From contig CABIZB010000002.1 in NCBI GenBank assembly GCA_902363145.1, positions 1-64,000 of the forward strand: DNA of 64,000 nt, written 5' to 3'. Positions 27,173 through 35,863 of this stretch are shown in pieces (the first letter of the stretch is position 1; each line of letters opens with the position of its first letter). Source of the DNA: Oscillospiraceae bacterium (lineage in GTDB: Bacteria > Bacillota > Clostridia > Oscillospirales > Ruminococcaceae). Both the position numbers and the translations under genes were made by a program. The notes beneath the pieces were generated by a model. The model saw only the letters and a list, made by a program, of their open reading frames with translations, made no database searches and was not told the DNA's origin.

Positions 27173-28489
27173 ATGAATAATCAGACAAGACCATTTGCAA
27201 AATACGCCTCTCTCAGCGTTATAGGAATGATAGGGCTTTCCTGCTATATCCTTGCGGACACATTTTTCGTGGCGCAGGGACTTGGCACAAACGGACTTGC
27301 CGCCCTTAACCTTGCCATTCCGATCTACAGCGCCATCACGGGAATGGGCATGATGACAGGCATGGGAGCCGCCACACGCTACTCCATAATGCGCAGCCGT
27401 GGGGACGAAAAGGCGGACAAGGTGTTCACAAACGCCCTTTTCATCGCAGCACTCTTAACGCTCATATTCGAGATATGCGGCATATTTTTCTCAGGCAGTA
27501 TATCAAGACTGCTGGGCGCAGAGGGCGATACCTATGAAATGTGCCGTGTCTATCTCAGAACGCTACTCATATTCTCCCCATTTTTCCTGCTCAATAACAT
27601 TTCCATATGCTTTCTCAGAAACGACAATGCCCCTCATCGCTCAATGGCAGGAATGCTTGCAGGAAGCTTTTCAAACATCGTGCTGGATTACATCTTTATC
27701 TTTCCGTTTAAAATGGGAATGTTCGGCGCAGTCCTGGCAACCTGCTTTGCACCCCTTATCAGCCTTGGGGTAATGTCAGGCTTTTACCTAAAAAAGCGCA
27801 ACACATTCCACCTTACAAAAACTGCCCCCGATATGAAGCTCATCTCCCGAATAGCCGCAACAGGCGTTCCCGCTCTTGTTACGGAGCTGTCCTCGGGCAT
27901 AGTTATTATTGTGTTCAATATGATAATAATGTCGCTGGCTGGAAATGTGGGCGTGGCAGCCTATGGCATCGCAGCAAATATATTTATCGTGGTAGTGTCC
28001 ATATACAACGGCATTGCTCAGGGAATGCAGCCGCTGGCAAGCAAATCATCGGGCGAGGGCGACAGCGCAGCTTCACACAGCTATCTCAGGCTGGCGCTTA
28101 TCTCGGGCGCTGTGGTGTCGGTTATGGTTTATATCTGCATTTTCTTTTTTGCTGACCCCATTGCAGGCATTTTCAACAGCGAAAAAGACCCCGCATTGCA
28201 GGAAATTGCAATACAGGGTCTGAGACTTTATTTTATCGGCTGCTTTTTTGCAGGCTTCAACGTTATAAAGGCAGCGTATCTTTCAGCTGTGGGAATATCC
28301 GCTCCCGCAAACCTTATATCCATATTGAGAGGCTTTGCGGTGATAATCCCCGCCGCTCTGGCAATGTCGGCACTGTGGGGAGTTGACGGACTGTGGCTTT
28401 CCTTTGCGGCAAGCGAGTTCATTGTCTCCATAGTGAGCCTTTGCATCAATCCAGACCGAACTCGGAAAGCACCTTCTGAACGTCCTTGA
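27173..28489 (+). CDS. MATE-family multidrug efflux transporter
   Basis: 438 residues, 12 membrane helices, in the MATE family of Na+/H+-driven exporters. The N-terminal half holds SVIGMIGLSCYILADTFFVAQGLG. The distance from AAGGAG to ATG 27173 is long (14 bases). The same AAGGAG is better placed for ATG 27160, which opens a six-residue frame (MKKHDE) that ends inside the MATE start region, so translation may be by reinitiation. The 3' end overlaps the convergent YgjP-like gene by 44 bases. The substrate is unknown. Confidence 0.86.
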   Translation: MNNQTRPFAKYASLSVIGMIGLSCYILADTFFVAQGLGTNGLAALNLAIPIYSAITGMGMMTGMGAATRYSIMRSRGDEKADKVFTNALFIAALLTLIFEICGIFFSGSISRLLGAEGDTYEMCRVYLRTLLIFSPFFLLNNISICFLRNDNAPHRSMAGMLAGSFSNIVLDYIFIFPFKMGMFGAVLATCFAPLISLGVMSGFYLKKRNTFHLTKTAPDMKLISRIAATGVPALVTELSSGIVIIVFNMIIMSLAGNVGVAAYGIAANIFIVVVSIYNGIAQGMQPLASKSSGEGDSAASHSYLRLALISGAVVSVMVYICIFFFADPIAGIFNSEKDPALQEIAIQGLRLYFIGCFFAGFNVIKAAYLSAVGISAPANLISILRGFAVIIPAALAMSALWGVDGLWLSFAASEFIVSIVSLCINPDRTRKAPSERP

Positions 28490-29126
28490 GAGCCTCACGC
28501 CGCTCCTTGTAGTCGGGAATGACCATTCTCACGTTCTCCCAGAACGCCTCGGAGTGGTTCATCTGACGGGTGTGGCAAAGCTCGTGAACTATAACATAAT
28601 CTATAAGACTGATGTCGGCAGCTATCAGCTTCCATGAAAGGTTTATCACCTTCTGAGCTGAACAGCTGCCCCATCTTGTTTTAGCGGAATTCACCTTTAC
28701 ATCGGCTATCTCAATGCCCATTCGGTCGGCAGTGAGACGTGTGCGTGCAATAAGCGTGCCCTTGGCAATGGTGCTGTAGAGCCTGCGCAGATATGGCAGC
28801 AGCTCTTCAAGAGCCACACCCTCGGGAAGATGGAACTTTCCGCCTGTGTAGCCGTAGGGCTGTACATTATCCACAGGGCACATACCGCCGAAAAGCGGCA
28901 GCTCCATGGGCGGCTTTGAGAGCCTTGCGCTGCGCTCACCCACTCTTGCACGGGCTGTGCGTGAGTATTTTTCTATCCAGTCGGATTTTTCGCTTACAAA
29001 CTTCTCTATCCTGTCATCAGGGAGACTAAGAGGGGCACGGACAATAACATTGCCCTCCCTGTCAACGGTTATTGAAAGGGTCTGCCGCTTGCTGCGGATA
29101 ACTTTATAATCAGGCGTATTTCTCAC
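28446..29126 (-). CDS. YgjP-like (DUF45/M48-type) metalloprotease
   Basis: 226 residues in the DUF45/SprT-like group. The zinc motif is HELCHTRQMNHSEAFW, giving HExxH plus a third His, near residue 178. A GSCSAQKVINLSWKL segment before it is characteristic. The substrate and role are not known for the family. Its start overlaps the end of the upstream membrane-protein gene by four bases (ATGA), so the pair is cotranscribed. Its 3' end overlaps the MATE gene on the opposite strand. Confidence 0.85.
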   Translation of the reverse strand: MRNTPDYKVIRSKRQTLSITVDREGNVIVRAPLSLPDDRIEKFVSEKSDWIEKYSRTARARVGERSARLSKPPMELPLFGGMCPVDNVQPYGYTGGKFHLPEGVALEELLPYLRRLYSTIAKGTLIARTRLTADRMGIEIADVKVNSAKTRWGSCSAQKVINLSWKLIAADISLIDYVIVHELCHTRQMNHSEAFWENVRMVIPDYKERREALKDVQKVLSEFGLD

Positions 29127-30088
29127 TTCCTTGTATCGTTTTTGCCTGCAAGCTCATAGGGCGATGGCATTACCGCTCCCACAGCGGCTTCAAGAAATCC
29201 GGCAGGCTCCTTGGCATATAATTCCCACAGCTCATCGCTCCAGCCTGCAAGCACTCCGGTGTCGTTATGGTGGACCTCATCAATGATAAGGATACCGCCC
29301 TCCTCGGAACAGCTGTATGTAAATATCCTGCCGCCCGATGTGCAGAAGTTTATGAAAAACTGCTTTGTTTTTCCCGTATATACCCCGTTGTAATAGTTGT
29401 ACTGGAACTTCTGATTCATAAACATCCAAACCACAATTTTCATGGGTATGACCTCGGTTTTCAATCCCATGCAGCCGAAAATACAGTCTCTGCCCACGCA
29501 CACGGCATCACCGCCGCATCTGAAAAGCGCACCTTCGGCAAACTCCCTTTCAGCGTCCTCAGCAGAGCCGCCGTCCGCAGCCTTAAAAGCCGCCAGTGCC
29601 TGCTTGTAGTCCTTTCCCGAAGCGGCGTGTATCAGGAAGATGACCGCACCTATAGCCATAGCTCCTGCTATGATAATGTACGGCAGCGAGCTTTCGGCTA
29701 TTACGAAAAGTAGCAGGAAAAGAGCAAAAATAAACAGTCCAACAGCAAGTTTAACTGTGCGGTAATATAATTCGCCCTTTAAACCCTTGTGATAATGCGC
29801 CTTCTGTGCAGCTTTCTGTATCTTCCTGTCAAGCTCTTTGCGATGTGAAACACTCTGGGGGCTGTTTTCATCTTTAAGCGCCGCTTCACGCTTTCTTTCG
29901 GCTCTTTTAATGAAAATGAGGAACCCGCCAACAGCGATAAGAAGCAGTGATATCGCAAACGAGACCCATGTAACATTTGTAGCCAGTATCCACAGCGCAA
30001 TTATTATCATGATAACTCCTGCTATCACGCTTGATACCGCACTGTCCTTTTCATAATCCTCTGTTGTTTTCTCCCTGCGCTTTTTCAT
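29123..30088 (-). CDS. Unknown membrane protein
   Basis: 321 residues that I do not recognise. Two N-terminal membrane helices (about residues 20-60) are followed by a charged linker, two more helices (about 112-155), and a C-terminal soluble domain of about 165 residues. That domain contains several cysteines and YYNGVYTGKTKQFFINF. The soluble part resembles a PH-like or enzyme-accessory domain only loosely. ATG 30088 follows AAGGGG. It is coupled to the YgjP-like protease downstream, which may process or be guided by it (inference from overlap only). Confidence 0.75.
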   Translation of the reverse strand: MKKRREKTTEDYEKDSAVSSVIAGVIMIIIALWILATNVTWVSFAISLLLIAVGGFLIFIKRAERKREAALKDENSPQSVSHRKELDRKIQKAAQKAHYHKGLKGELYYRTVKLAVGLFIFALFLLLFVIAESSLPYIIIAGAMAIGAVIFLIHAASGKDYKQALAAFKAADGGSAEDAEREFAEGALFRCGGDAVCVGRDCIFGCMGLKTEVIPMKIVVWMFMNQKFQYNYYNGVYTGKTKQFFINFCTSGGRIFTYSCSEEGGILIIDEVHHNDTGVLAGWSDELWELYAKEPAGFLEAAVGAVMPSPYELAGKNDTRK

Positions 30089-30107
30089 ATTAACCCCTTG
30101 TAACTGA

Positions 30108-30683
30108 TTATTTGTCAGTGTTTATGTATTCCTTGTAGCCATTAAGATATATCGCACCTGATATCACGGTGAGAATAGTGGATATCCAGATAAGCACCTG
30201 CTCTGTAATGTTTACCCATGCCGCATAGCCTGTGCTGTCCTTGCCGAAAAGCACCGCAAAGAACAGGATAATAACTATTGCTACCATTGTAAATGCTGTT
30301 TTGAGCTTGCCCCAGATACCTGCGGCAACAACAACGCCCTCGTTTGCGGTAACAAGCCTGAGACCCGATACCATAAACTCTCTTGCGATGATGATTATTA
30401 CGGGAACCGCTCCCACAAGCCCCATCTGAATGAAGCAAACCAGTGCGGATATGACCAGCACTTTGTCAGCCAGAGGGTCAAGGAACTTGCCGAAGTTGGT
30501 CACAAGATTTCTGCTGCGGGCAATATGTCCGTCCAGCGCATCGGTTACAGATGCGGCTATGAACACAACAAGCGCCAGTATGCTGCTTGCCTGACTGCCG
30601 AAAGGCACGTCGCAAAGCAGGAAGAAAATGAAAAAGGGAACGAGGATAACTCTCATTACCGTAAGCTTATTGGGCAGATTCAT
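30108..30683 (-). CDS. pgsA: CDP-diacylglycerol-glycerol-3-phosphate 3-phosphatidyltransferase
   Basis: 191 residues with several membrane helices and the CDP-alcohol phosphatidyltransferase motif DALDGHIARSRNLVTNFGKF followed by LDPLADK. It makes phosphatidylglycerophosphate, the precursor of phosphatidylglycerol and cardiolipin. ATG 30683 lies nine bases after AGGAG, while the in-frame ATG at 30692 abuts it. It overlaps the 3' end of rimO by 17 bases, an order (rimO-pgsA) common in Firmicutes. Confidence 0.92.
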   Translation of the reverse strand: MNLPNKLTVMRVILVPFFIFFLLCDVPFGSQASSILALVVFIAASVTDALDGHIARSRNLVTNFGKFLDPLADKVLVISALVCFIQMGLVGAVPVIIIIAREFMVSGLRLVTANEGVVVAAGIWGKLKTAFTMVAIVIILFFAVLFGKDSTGYAAWVNITEQVLIWISTILTVISGAIYLNGYKEYINTDK

Positions 30684-32010
30684 CAACAACATCTCCTATC
30701 AGGTCGTAGTCCATAACTTCATTGATATGTACGTGAACGAACATTCCGGGAACAAGCTTTCTCTTCTTGGAGTTGAAGAATATCTTGCCGTCGATCTCGG
30801 GAGCATCGGCAGCGCTTCTGCCGAAATAGCACTCGCCGTAACGGTCATAGCCCTCAACCAGCGTTTCGATAACAGTGTCACGGAGAAGCTGATTTTTCGC
30901 ACCCATTATCATCATTTGCTGCTCCATGATAATATCCGCACGGTGCTGCTTGGTCTCTTCATCAAGCTGACCGTCCATCTTGGCAGCCTTAGTACCCTCC
31001 TCAGCGGAGTATGGGAAGCAGCCCAGGCGGTCAAATTCCATGTCACGGACAAAATCAGCCAGGCGGTCAAACTGCTCGACAGTCTCTGTGGGGAAGCCTG
31101 TGATAAGGGTAGTTCTCAGGATAATTCCGGGAACCTTTTCACGTATCTTCTTAATAAGCGCCCTGAGAGTCTCCTCATCGCCGGGGCGGTTCATCTTTTT
31201 CAGGATATCCGCATCGCAGTGCTGAATGGGCATATCTATGTACTTTACGATCTTGTCCTCTCGTGCCATAACGTCCAGCAGCTCGTCGGAAATGCGCTCG
31301 GGATAGCAGTACAGCACTCTTATCCACTTGAGCTGAGGAATGGTGCAGAGCTTTTCAAGCAGCTCGGGAAGTGAGGGCTTGCCGTAAATATCCTCGCCGT
31401 AGCGTGTGGAGTCCTGAGCAATGAGAATAAGCTCTCTTACGCCGTTGACCGCAAGCTCGGTAGCCTCCGCAAAAAGCTGCTCCATGGGAACGCTGCGGTT
31501 TCTGCCTCTGATAGAGGGAATAGCGCAGAAAGAACAGCAGTTGCTGCAACCGTCGGCAATTTTAAGATACGAGTAGAAAGACAATGTTGTCTGGATACGT
31601 CCGCCTGTAAGACCCAGATTAAGCTTGCTGTCAAAGGCAGTGAAGTGGTCGCCCTCCAGTACCTTTTCGATAACGTCGCATATCTTGTCATTGCAGCCGA
31701 TACCAACAACAGCGTCAGCCTCGGGTATCTCGGAAGCAACTTCGTCCTTGTAACGCTCTGCAAGACATCCTGTAATGATTATCTTCTTGATGCGTCCCTC
31801 TTTTTTAAGCTCCGCAAATTCAAGTATAGTCTCAATAGCTTCCTGCTTTGCAGACTCTATAAATCCGCAGGTATTTATGATAGCCACATCAGCCAGAGCA
31901 GCGTCGCCAACCAGCTCATAGCCCTTTTCATTTATCTTGTATAACATTCTTTCGGCGTCAACCTGATTTTTTGAACATCCGAGAGAAACCATTCCAACTC
32001 TTATGGGCAT
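30667..32010 (-). CDS. rimO: Ribosomal protein S12 methylthiotransferase
   Basis: 447 residues. An N-terminal UPF0004 domain (VSLGCSKNQVDAE, INTCGFIESAKQEAI, GCLAERY) holds one iron-sulfur cluster. A radical-SAM domain has CSNCCSFCAIPSIRGRNRS (Cys-x3-Cys-x2-Cys), and a C-terminal TRAM domain follows. It adds a methylthio group to an aspartate of ribosomal protein S12. The VSLGCSKN opening separates RimO from MiaB. ATG 32010 follows AAGGATG. It is the first gene of the operon with pgsA. Confidence 0.94.
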   Translation of the reverse strand: MPIRVGMVSLGCSKNQVDAERMLYKINEKGYELVGDAALADVAIINTCGFIESAKQEAIETILEFAELKKEGRIKKIIITGCLAERYKDEVASEIPEADAVVGIGCNDKICDVIEKVLEGDHFTAFDSKLNLGLTGGRIQTTLSFYSYLKIADGCSNCCSFCAIPSIRGRNRSVPMEQLFAEATELAVNGVRELILIAQDSTRYGEDIYGKPSLPELLEKLCTIPQLKWIRVLYCYPERISDELLDVMAREDKIVKYIDMPIQHCDADILKKMNRPGDEETLRALIKKIREKVPGIILRTTLITGFPTETVEQFDRLADFVRDMEFDRLGCFPYSAEEGTKAAKMDGQLDEETKQHRADIIMEQQMMIMGAKNQLLRDTVIETLVEGYDRYGECYFGRSAADAPEIDGKIFFNSKKRKLVPGMFVHVHINEVMDYDLIGDVVDESAQ

Positions 32011-32119
32011 TTATAACTCATCCTTTTAATTTTATTATATATCTGTATGCGCACATATACATTTTAAATTATACTACATTGTATTTCTGTTTTCAAGTGA
32101 ATTTTGTAAAATGTATAAA

Positions 32120-32195
32120 AAATCCCGTCTGAAATTGATATGTACCCTCCTTACTGATTGTCCGATAAAGAGAGTACATATCAAATTCAGACGGG
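32120..32195 (-). terminator. Terminator of the DUF4186 gene
   Basis: Arms CCCGTCTGAAATTGATATGTAC and GTACATATCAAATTCAGACGGG pair across 26 bases. On the minus strand the stem is followed by a run of T residues. Confidence 0.8.
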
Positions 32196-32202
32196 GTAAC
32201 AT

Positions 32203-32562
32203 CTATCTTCCGTTCATCTCCCTCTCAATCCACCTCATCAGGAGATTTACTATCCTGCGCTGTTCATCGGCAGAAAGCTCACGTCCCTTGGGAACACGGT
32301 ACCATTTTTCAAGGCAGCCCCTACAGCAGCAGGCACAGGCGTGCTGGGCGATGAATATGGGGTGCCCACGCATGGGAGTCTGCTTGCCGTCATTGGGTAT
32401 CGCAGCAGGAGCAAGGCGCTTGGCGATAAAATCTTCTCCATGGCTGCGGATAACGTCCATGCCCTTTTCCCGCACATATTCCCTGTCCTTTTGGGACAGA
32501 TGAAATTTTCGCCTGAAAGCCGACTTTTGCAGCTTGTCAAGAGCTTCATCTACAGTCTGCAT
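32203..32562 (-). CDS. DUF4186 family protein
   Basis: 119 residues. The family core is plain: KQTPMRGHPIFIAQHACACCCRGCLEKWY with RVPKGREL after it. The Cys/His cluster suggests metal binding. Members are short, widespread, uncharacterised proteins. It is a single-gene unit between terminators, ending in a basic/helical C-terminus. Confidence 0.85.
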   Translation of the reverse strand: MQTVDEALDKLQKSAFRRKFHLSQKDREYVREKGMDVIRSHGEDFIAKRLAPAAIPNDGKQTPMRGHPIFIAQHACACCCRGCLEKWYRVPKGRELSADEQRRIVNLLMRWIEREMNGR

Positions 32563-32580
32563 TTATATGACCTCTTATGA

Positions 32581-32627
32581 AAAAGCCCGCAGTAACCGCA
32601 ATACAGCGGAAAATGCGGGCTTTATTG
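32581..32627. terminator. Terminator between DUF4186 and ilvE
   Basis: AAAGCCCGCA and TGCGGGCTTT enclose a smaller CCGC/GCGG hairpin. T-rich tails on both sides allow action in either direction; ilvE transcription arrives from the right. Confidence 0.8.
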
Positions 32628-32649
32628 TTTTAACGTATGTTATGCGCTA

Positions 32650-33723
32650 TTATTCAACAACGGGAACAGTCCAGCCGAAGGTGTCTTCGGTCTTGCCCCA
32701 CTGAATGCCTGTAAGGGTCTCGTAAAGCATATGAGAAACAGGACCGATCTCACCGTTGTTAAGGGTCATGATCTTGTCGCCGTACTTCAGCTCGCCGATG
32801 GGAGAGATAACTGCGGCTGTACCTGTACCGAATGCCTCGTCGAACTTGCCCTCGTCATAAGCCTTGGTAAGCTCGTCGATCTCAATATTTCTCTCGGAAA
32901 CTCTGTAGCCCTTGCTTCTGAGTATTTCCAGGCAGGACTTTCTGGTGATACCGCCGAGGATAGACTTTCTTTCAAGGCTGGGAGTAAGAACTTCGCCGTC
33001 AATTACGAAGAATACGTTCATAGCGCCTACTTCCTCTATGTACTTGCGGTGAACACCGTCAAGCCAGAGAACCTGCTCGTAGCCTACCTTGTCAGCCTCT
33101 TCCTGAGCCTTCAGGGAGATAGCGTAGTTAGCAGCAGCCTTTGTAAAGCCTGTACCGCCTGTTACTGCACGTACATAGTTCTGCTCAACGTAGATCTTTA
33201 CGGGAGCAAGGCCTGCCTCGTAGTATGCGCCTACAGGAGAGCAGATGATGCAGAAAAGCAGATGCTTTGCAGGGTGAACGCCAAGCATGGGGTCAACTGC
33301 GAAAATAAAAGGACGAATGTAAAGAGAAGTGCCGTAATTATGGGGAACCCAGTCCTGGTCAATCTCCACGAGCTTCTTGATAGCTTCAACGCCGAATGCC
33401 TCGTCGATCTGAGGAATGCAGAGACGGTCGTTGGAAACGTTCATTCTTGCCATGTTCTGCTCGGGACGGAACAGCTGTATCCTGCCGCTTTCGGTTCTGT
33501 AAGCCTTCATGCCCTCAAAATCAGCCTGACCGTAGTGGAGGCACATTGCGGAAGGCTCAAGAGGAATAGGGCCGTAAGGAACTATTCTTGCATCATGCCA
33601 GCCCTGACCCTCATCATAGTTCATAAGGAACATATGGTCAGTGAAAATTTTACCGAATCCAAGCTTGGATTCATCAGCAGGCTTTGCCTTAGGCGATGTT
33701 GTTTTTGTGATTTTGATCTCCAT
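32650..33723 (-). CDS. ilvE: Branched-chain amino acid aminotransferase
   Basis: 357 residues, fold-type IV PLP enzyme that interconverts Leu, Ile, Val and their 2-oxoacids. Visible landmarks are YGQADFEGMKAYR, the lysine-bearing GGTGFTKAAANYAISL, EEVGAMNVFFV and GTGTAAVISPI at the phosphate-binding end. ATG 33723 has AAGGAG nine bases upstream; a frame from 33753 extends into the leader. It stands alone behind a good promoter at 33827-33855. No T-box is visible in its 100-base leader. Confidence 0.93.
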   Translation of the reverse strand: MEIKITKTTSPKAKPADESKLGFGKIFTDHMFLMNYDEGQGWHDARIVPYGPIPLEPSAMCLHYGQADFEGMKAYRTESGRIQLFRPEQNMARMNVSNDRLCIPQIDEAFGVEAIKKLVEIDQDWVPHNYGTSLYIRPFIFAVDPMLGVHPAKHLLFCIICSPVGAYYEAGLAPVKIYVEQNYVRAVTGGTGFTKAAANYAISLKAQEEADKVGYEQVLWLDGVHRKYIEEVGAMNVFFVIDGEVLTPSLERKSILGGITRKSCLEILRSKGYRVSERNIEIDELTKAYDEGKFDEAFGTGTAAVISPIGELKYGDKIMTLNNGEIGPVSHMLYETLTGIQWGKTEDTFGWTVPVVE

Positions 33724-33826
33724 AATTAAAATCTCCTTTTTACTAATCTTCAAGAAGCAGCCCTAAAGCCGCCAGATGTTATCAGTATTTATGTACGGAA
33801 GAAGAAACTTCCGCGTAATTTATATA

Positions 33827-33855
33827 ATTATACCATACACAATTATATTTTTCAA
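33827..33855 (-). promoter_or_regulatory. Promoter of ilvE
   Basis: On the minus strand, TTGAAA (33850-33855), 17 bases, TATAAT (33827-33832). A CGGAAG/CTTCCG hairpin (about 33796-33813) lies in the leader. Confidence 0.78.
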
Positions 33856-33877
33856 GTCAAAGTTATATAAATTCCTC

Positions 33878-33906
33878 TTGATTTTTTTTATTTTATATGA
33901 TATAAT
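33878..33906 (+). promoter_or_regulatory. Promoter of tRNA-Arg
   Basis: TTGATT (33878-33883), 17 bases, TATAAT (33901-33906), 30 bases before the tRNA. Confidence 0.82.
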
Positions 33907-33935
33907 GGACAAGTCACCTGATATAAGGTGAATTT

Positions 33936-34012
33936 GTCTCCGTAGCTCAGCAGGATAGAGCGTTCGCCTCCTAAGCGAAAGGCCATGGGTTCGAATCCCG
34001 TCGGGGACGCCA
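33936..34012 (+). tRNA. tRNA-Arg (anticodon CCT)
   Basis: The acceptor stem GTCTCCG/CGGGGAC contains a G-U pair. The anticodon stem TTCGC/GCGAA encloses loop CTCCTAA, giving anticodon CCT, which reads AGG. The T-loop is GGTTCGAATCC and the 3' CCA is encoded (34010-34012). It has its own promoter and terminator. Confidence 0.96.
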
Positions 34013-34016
34013 TTAA

Positions 34017-34049
34017 GTGCAGATCTTTTCAAAAGGTCTGCATTTTTTT
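34017..34049 (+). terminator. Terminator of tRNA-Arg
   Basis: TGCAGATCTTTT pairs with AAAAGGTCTGCA, followed by seven T residues. Confidence 0.85.
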
Positions 34050-34065
34050 ATGCAGCATTAAACAA

Positions 34066-34098
34066 AGCGGTCTGATGAAATCGCCTCATCAGACCGCT
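34066..34098. terminator. Terminator at the end of the dynamin operon
   Basis: AGCGGTCTGATGA pairs perfectly with TCATCAGACCGCT around seven bases. It lies just after the stop of the last dynamin gene, and the minus-strand tail is T-rich. Confidence 0.78.
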
Positions 34099-34104
34099 CT
34101 ATTT

Positions 34105-35844
34105 TTAGTCGTATTTTTTCAGAACGCTTACCGCTCCGATAACTATTTCGGAAGCCTTTTCAAGGTTCTTGACTATCTTTTCGGCATCGCTGCTGGTGCG
34201 TGCCATTTCCATAGCCTGATTAACAGTCTCCCTGCCCACATCTACCTGAGTGCGGTAAATGTCGTCCAGCTGGGACATGGCAAACTTTTCAAGATTGCTG
34301 TAGCAGTCCTTCAAATCCTTGATGGTGTTGTTTCTGATATCATCGTAATTTTCCAGAGCGGAATCAATGATCTCGGACTGGCGCTTCTTTTTAAGGATAT
34401 TCCTGAAAAAGGGCATTGTGGTGGAGGGGAAGCCCATCTCACGGTCAGCACCCTGAGAAGCCGCAGCCTTTACCTTGTCCGCAACGAAAGTGTTTACGTT
34501 TACTGTCTCGCTGCACGATATCCTTGCGCCTGCAAGGTTTGCTATGCCAAGCTTTCTCGAAAGCTCAGCCGCCATATCGTCAATGATGTCGTTAAGGCGT
34601 GACTGATGGATCTCCAGACACTTTCTGTAAGCCTCGCCCACCTTATCCATAAGGTAGGAATAGAAATGTCTCTCCACGTCCTCGTCGTTGGCAGTGGTAC
34701 GGCAGGCAAGAATATCCTCTCTGAGCTTTGTGAAGAACTCGTACATCCAGTGCTCCGCTTCCTGCATCATCTCGGTGATGGAAAGGATTATCTTAGGTTT
34801 CTGGCTTTCCAGAGCAGCGGCAAGTGTGGTGCACTCGTGCTCAAAGTCAACGGAAAGCTCATCAAGCTTCTGCCTGTCCATCTTGACCATGTCGCTTATC
34901 ATGTTGAGACGGTTAAGGGTGTCGGAAAGCATGAGCCTAAGCATGGAGAATACACGCTGGGTGCGGATAGTGTCCTTCTGAACAATTATCTCACGGGAAA
35001 GAGCCAGCTCAAATTTAAGGAACTGATTTTCGTAATAATCCTGAAAGCCCTTGATGTCGGGGCGGATAAGACCAATCTTTCTGCGGTACTCGTCGATGCC
35101 GCTTATGCCGTAAACCTCGGCGTAAGGGATTATCTGGGAGCACTTTTCGCTGATTCGGTCGATTATCTTCTCGATATCCTCCATGGAGTTCATGGCGTCT
35201 ATCATATTTACCAGCACGAATACCTTGCTGAAATTCTGGGGAACGATGTGGCTTGCAATGAAATACTGCTCCGACTCGGAAAAGGGAGACAGTGCGGAAG
35301 CCACGTAAATAACAGCGTCCGCCTTGATAAGAAAGTCCTTTACCTGATTGTCAAGGTCGTCAAGGTCGCTGAGGCCCGGGGTATCGACTATCTGTATCTC
35401 CTTGAGGATAGGTGCATCGCTGCGCACATCAAGATAATCCAGCTCGCCGGGGAAGAAATCCAGCAGACCCGAAAGCCTGTCACGGCTCAGGTCGTCCTGG
35501 GTAAGGGTAACACGCTTGCCGTTTTTGAGCACAGCTTCCACCGAAGGGCGCTCACCGTATGAAATGCAGTTGATGGTAAAGGTCTCGGGAGCAACGTTTA
35601 CAGGAGCAATGGAGCGGCCCAGTATGGCATTGATAATGGTGCTCTTTCCACGCTTGAAGTCGCCGATGACCATCAGCGAAAACGGCTGATCCATCTTCTG
35701 ACCGATGACAGAGTCCCACTTGGACATTCTTTCCACAGCCTCGTCACCGAGAATGGCGGAAAGCTCGGGGTCCTTCACCAGCCTTGAAAGCTCACTGCGA
35801 ACATACGCAATATCCGCAGAGGCATTGTCGTAATTTTTTTCCAT
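34105..35844 (-). CDS. Dynamin-like GTPase (second of pair)
   Basis: 579 residues. The GTPase domain has G1 GDFKRGKSTIINAILG (about residue 62), the switch DTPGLSDLDDLDNQV and a G4-type VLVNMIDAM. It is followed by long helices up to the C-terminus. Unlike its neighbour at 36857-38914 it has no clear membrane segment. Bacterial dynamins work as pairs that remodel membranes, and some protect against phage or antibiotic damage to the membrane. It is the last gene of a three-gene operon with a degenerate M48-like gene between the two GTPases. Confidence 0.85.
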   Translation of the reverse strand: MEKNYDNASADIAYVRSELSRLVKDPELSAILGDEAVERMSKWDSVIGQKMDQPFSLMVIGDFKRGKSTIINAILGRSIAPVNVAPETFTINCISYGERPSVEAVLKNGKRVTLTQDDLSRDRLSGLLDFFPGELDYLDVRSDAPILKEIQIVDTPGLSDLDDLDNQVKDFLIKADAVIYVASALSPFSESEQYFIASHIVPQNFSKVFVLVNMIDAMNSMEDIEKIIDRISEKCSQIIPYAEVYGISGIDEYRRKIGLIRPDIKGFQDYYENQFLKFELALSREIIVQKDTIRTQRVFSMLRLMLSDTLNRLNMISDMVKMDRQKLDELSVDFEHECTTLAAALESQKPKIILSITEMMQEAEHWMYEFFTKLREDILACRTTANDEDVERHFYSYLMDKVGEAYRKCLEIHQSRLNDIIDDMAAELSRKLGIANLAGARISCSETVNVNTFVADKVKAAASQGADREMGFPSTTMPFFRNILKKKRQSEIIDSALENYDDIRNNTIKDLKDCYSNLEKFAMSQLDDIYRTQVDVGRETVNQAMEMARTSSDAEKIVKNLEKASEIVIGAVSVLKKYD

Positions 35845-35863
35845 CGTTATCCGTCGTCCTCCT

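Noticed and set aside
30628-31374. 248-codon plus-strand ORF over pgsA/rimO
   Set aside because: It is antisense to two recognisable genes and shows no motif.
32731-33729. 332-codon plus-strand ORF opposite ilvE
   Set aside because: Antisense shadow of a complete aminotransferase gene, without ribosome binding site.
33724-33826. T-box leader before ilvE
   Set aside because: The leader is about 100 bases, without the T-box sequence or an antiterminator/terminator pair.
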